From the NCBI RefSeq assembly GCF_002218045.2, contig NZ_AP018685.1, positions 2,294,001 through 2,358,000 of the forward strand: 64,000 bases of DNA, given 5' to 3'. The position numbers and the translations under genes are program-made. This stretch comes from Vibrio rumoiensis. GTDB taxonomy: Bacteria > Pseudomonadota > Gammaproteobacteria > Enterobacterales > Vibrionaceae. This document shows, piece by piece, positions 61,942-64,000 of the stretch. Positions within the stretch are counted from its first letter, which is position 1. Each line of letters starts with the position of its first letter. Under the pieces are notes generated by a model. That model saw only the letters and a program-made list of their open reading frames with translations. It searched no databases and was not told the DNA's origin.

Positions 61942-63469
<1,528 letters not shown>

Positions 63470-63680
63470 AAGATTTTGTGACTCAACGAATACTGACTTC
63501 AAACTACCTAAGTAATTTAAAGCTATTATCATTCCAACAGAATGATAATGAATTGACTGTTGCCAATTATTAGTAAACTAATAACTGATTGGTCACTCAG
63601 TTCATTGAAATCATTTTGCTTCCTAAGAAGCTATATTGATTATGATCAACGAGTGCCCACACAGATTGATAGGTTTAAAT

Positions 63681-63692
63681 TGTTAAAGAGCA
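63681..63692 (-). promoter_or_regulatory. rRNA leader boxA, operon 2
   Basis: TGCTCTTTAACA on the minus strand, as in operon 1. Confidence 0.75.
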
Positions 63693-63728
63693 TTGCTTTC
63701 AACGACTTGCGTCGTAAGCAGGAGGCGT

Positions 63729-63756
63729 ATAATACGTCATCCTAAATGAAAGTCAA
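63729..63756 (-). promoter_or_regulatory. rRNA promoter, operon 2
   Basis: TTGACT (63751-63756), a 16-base spacer and TATTAT (63729-63734) on the minus strand, identical to the operon 1 promoter. Confidence 0.88.
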
Positions 63757-63817
63757 GATAGTATTTTCAATTAAAACTACTATTTTTACTTCACTTTTTA
63801 TTTCAATCTATTTTAGA

Positions 63818-63846
63818 GAATAGAGCCCGTTGTTTTCAACGGGCTC
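63818..63846 (-). terminator. Terminator of the third rRNA operon
   Basis: GAGCCCGTTG and CAACGGGCTC around AAAA (63823-63846 on the minus strand), the same hairpin as at 58359-58382. It shows that a third operon follows to the right. Confidence 0.85.
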
Positions 63847-63856
63847 TTAAAATAAA

Positions 63857-63969
63857 CCTGGCGATGTCCTACTCTCACATGGAAACCCCACTACCATCGG
63901 CGCTACTTCGTTTCACTTCTGAGTTCGGCATGGAATCAGGTGGGTCCAAAGCGCTATGGTCGCCAAGCA
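63857..63969 (-). rRNA. rrf: 5S ribosomal RNA, operon 3 (with small deletions)
   Basis: About 113 bases. Compared with the other two 5S genes it lacks five bases: one at the 3' end, two from the GGGG run and two from the CACA step near 63890. The rest is identical. The remaining 30 bases of the window match the 5S-23S spacer of the other operons. Confidence 0.92.
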
Positions 63970-64000
63970 AATTCTTTTGTTAAAACATCTCTAGGATGCT

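Overview
The window looks like a chromosomal segment from a member of the Vibrionaceae (Vibrio or a close relative). The main evidence is a LuxR/HapR/LitR-type TetR regulator lying between hpt and lpdA, a DciA helicase-loader gene between secA and lpxC, a pilA-pilB-pilC-pilD-coaE-zapD-yacG cluster, and tandem rRNA operons. I cannot name the species. Almost everything is conserved housekeeping DNA. I found no prophage, integron, CRISPR array, insertion sequence or defence island.

Layout. 1-4905: the end of dksA, then gluQ, pcnB, folK, panB and panC on the plus strand (tRNA modification, RNA polyadenylation, folate and pantothenate synthesis). 4924-8094: an ABC-2 exporter pair (yadG, yadH), a beta-carbonic anhydrase (can) and hpt. 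8401-9009: the quorum-sensing regulator. 9121-16255, minus strand: the pyruvate dehydrogenase genes pdhR-aceE-aceF-lpdA, with two PdhR operators, a well-placed promoter and an FNR-like box upstream of pdhR. 16716-18407: divergent ampD and nadC, with a related intergenic repeat on each side of nadC. 18921-25383: type IV pilus genes (two tandem prepilins, pilB, pilC, pilD), then coaE, zapD and yacG. 25459-28678: mutT and secA on the minus strand. 28975-29436: dciA on the plus strand.

29516-46161 is the division and cell-wall (dcw) cluster on the minus strand, transcribed rsmH-ftsL-ftsI-murE-murF-mraY-murD-ftsW-murG-murC-ftsQ-ftsA-ftsZ-lpxC. Many junctions are 4-bp ATGA overlaps. No mraZ lies in front and no ddl lies between murC and ftsQ. 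Next come RNase P RNA (rnpB) with a clear promoter, pgl and rsmI on the minus strand, and lpoA-yraN-diaA-dolP on the plus strand.

52757-64000: at least two complete rRNA operons and the 5S of a third, head to tail on the minus strand. The first is 16S-tRNA-Glu(TTC)-23S-5S-tRNA-Asp(GTC). The second is 16S-tRNA-Ala(GGC)-23S-5S. Each has its own promoter, boxA and terminator. The second 16S and the third 5S differ from their first-operon counterparts only by small deletions, some in universally conserved sites, which points to consensus errors at this end of the sequence.

The most interesting points are an apparent AUU start codon for pcnB that matches the non-AUG start I recall for Escherichia coli, the double-operator architecture of the pdhR promoter, a second prepilin without a visible ribosome binding site, dciA where E. 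coli carries secM, and the unexplained 470-base gap after dolP. I did not find a convincing previously undescribed system.
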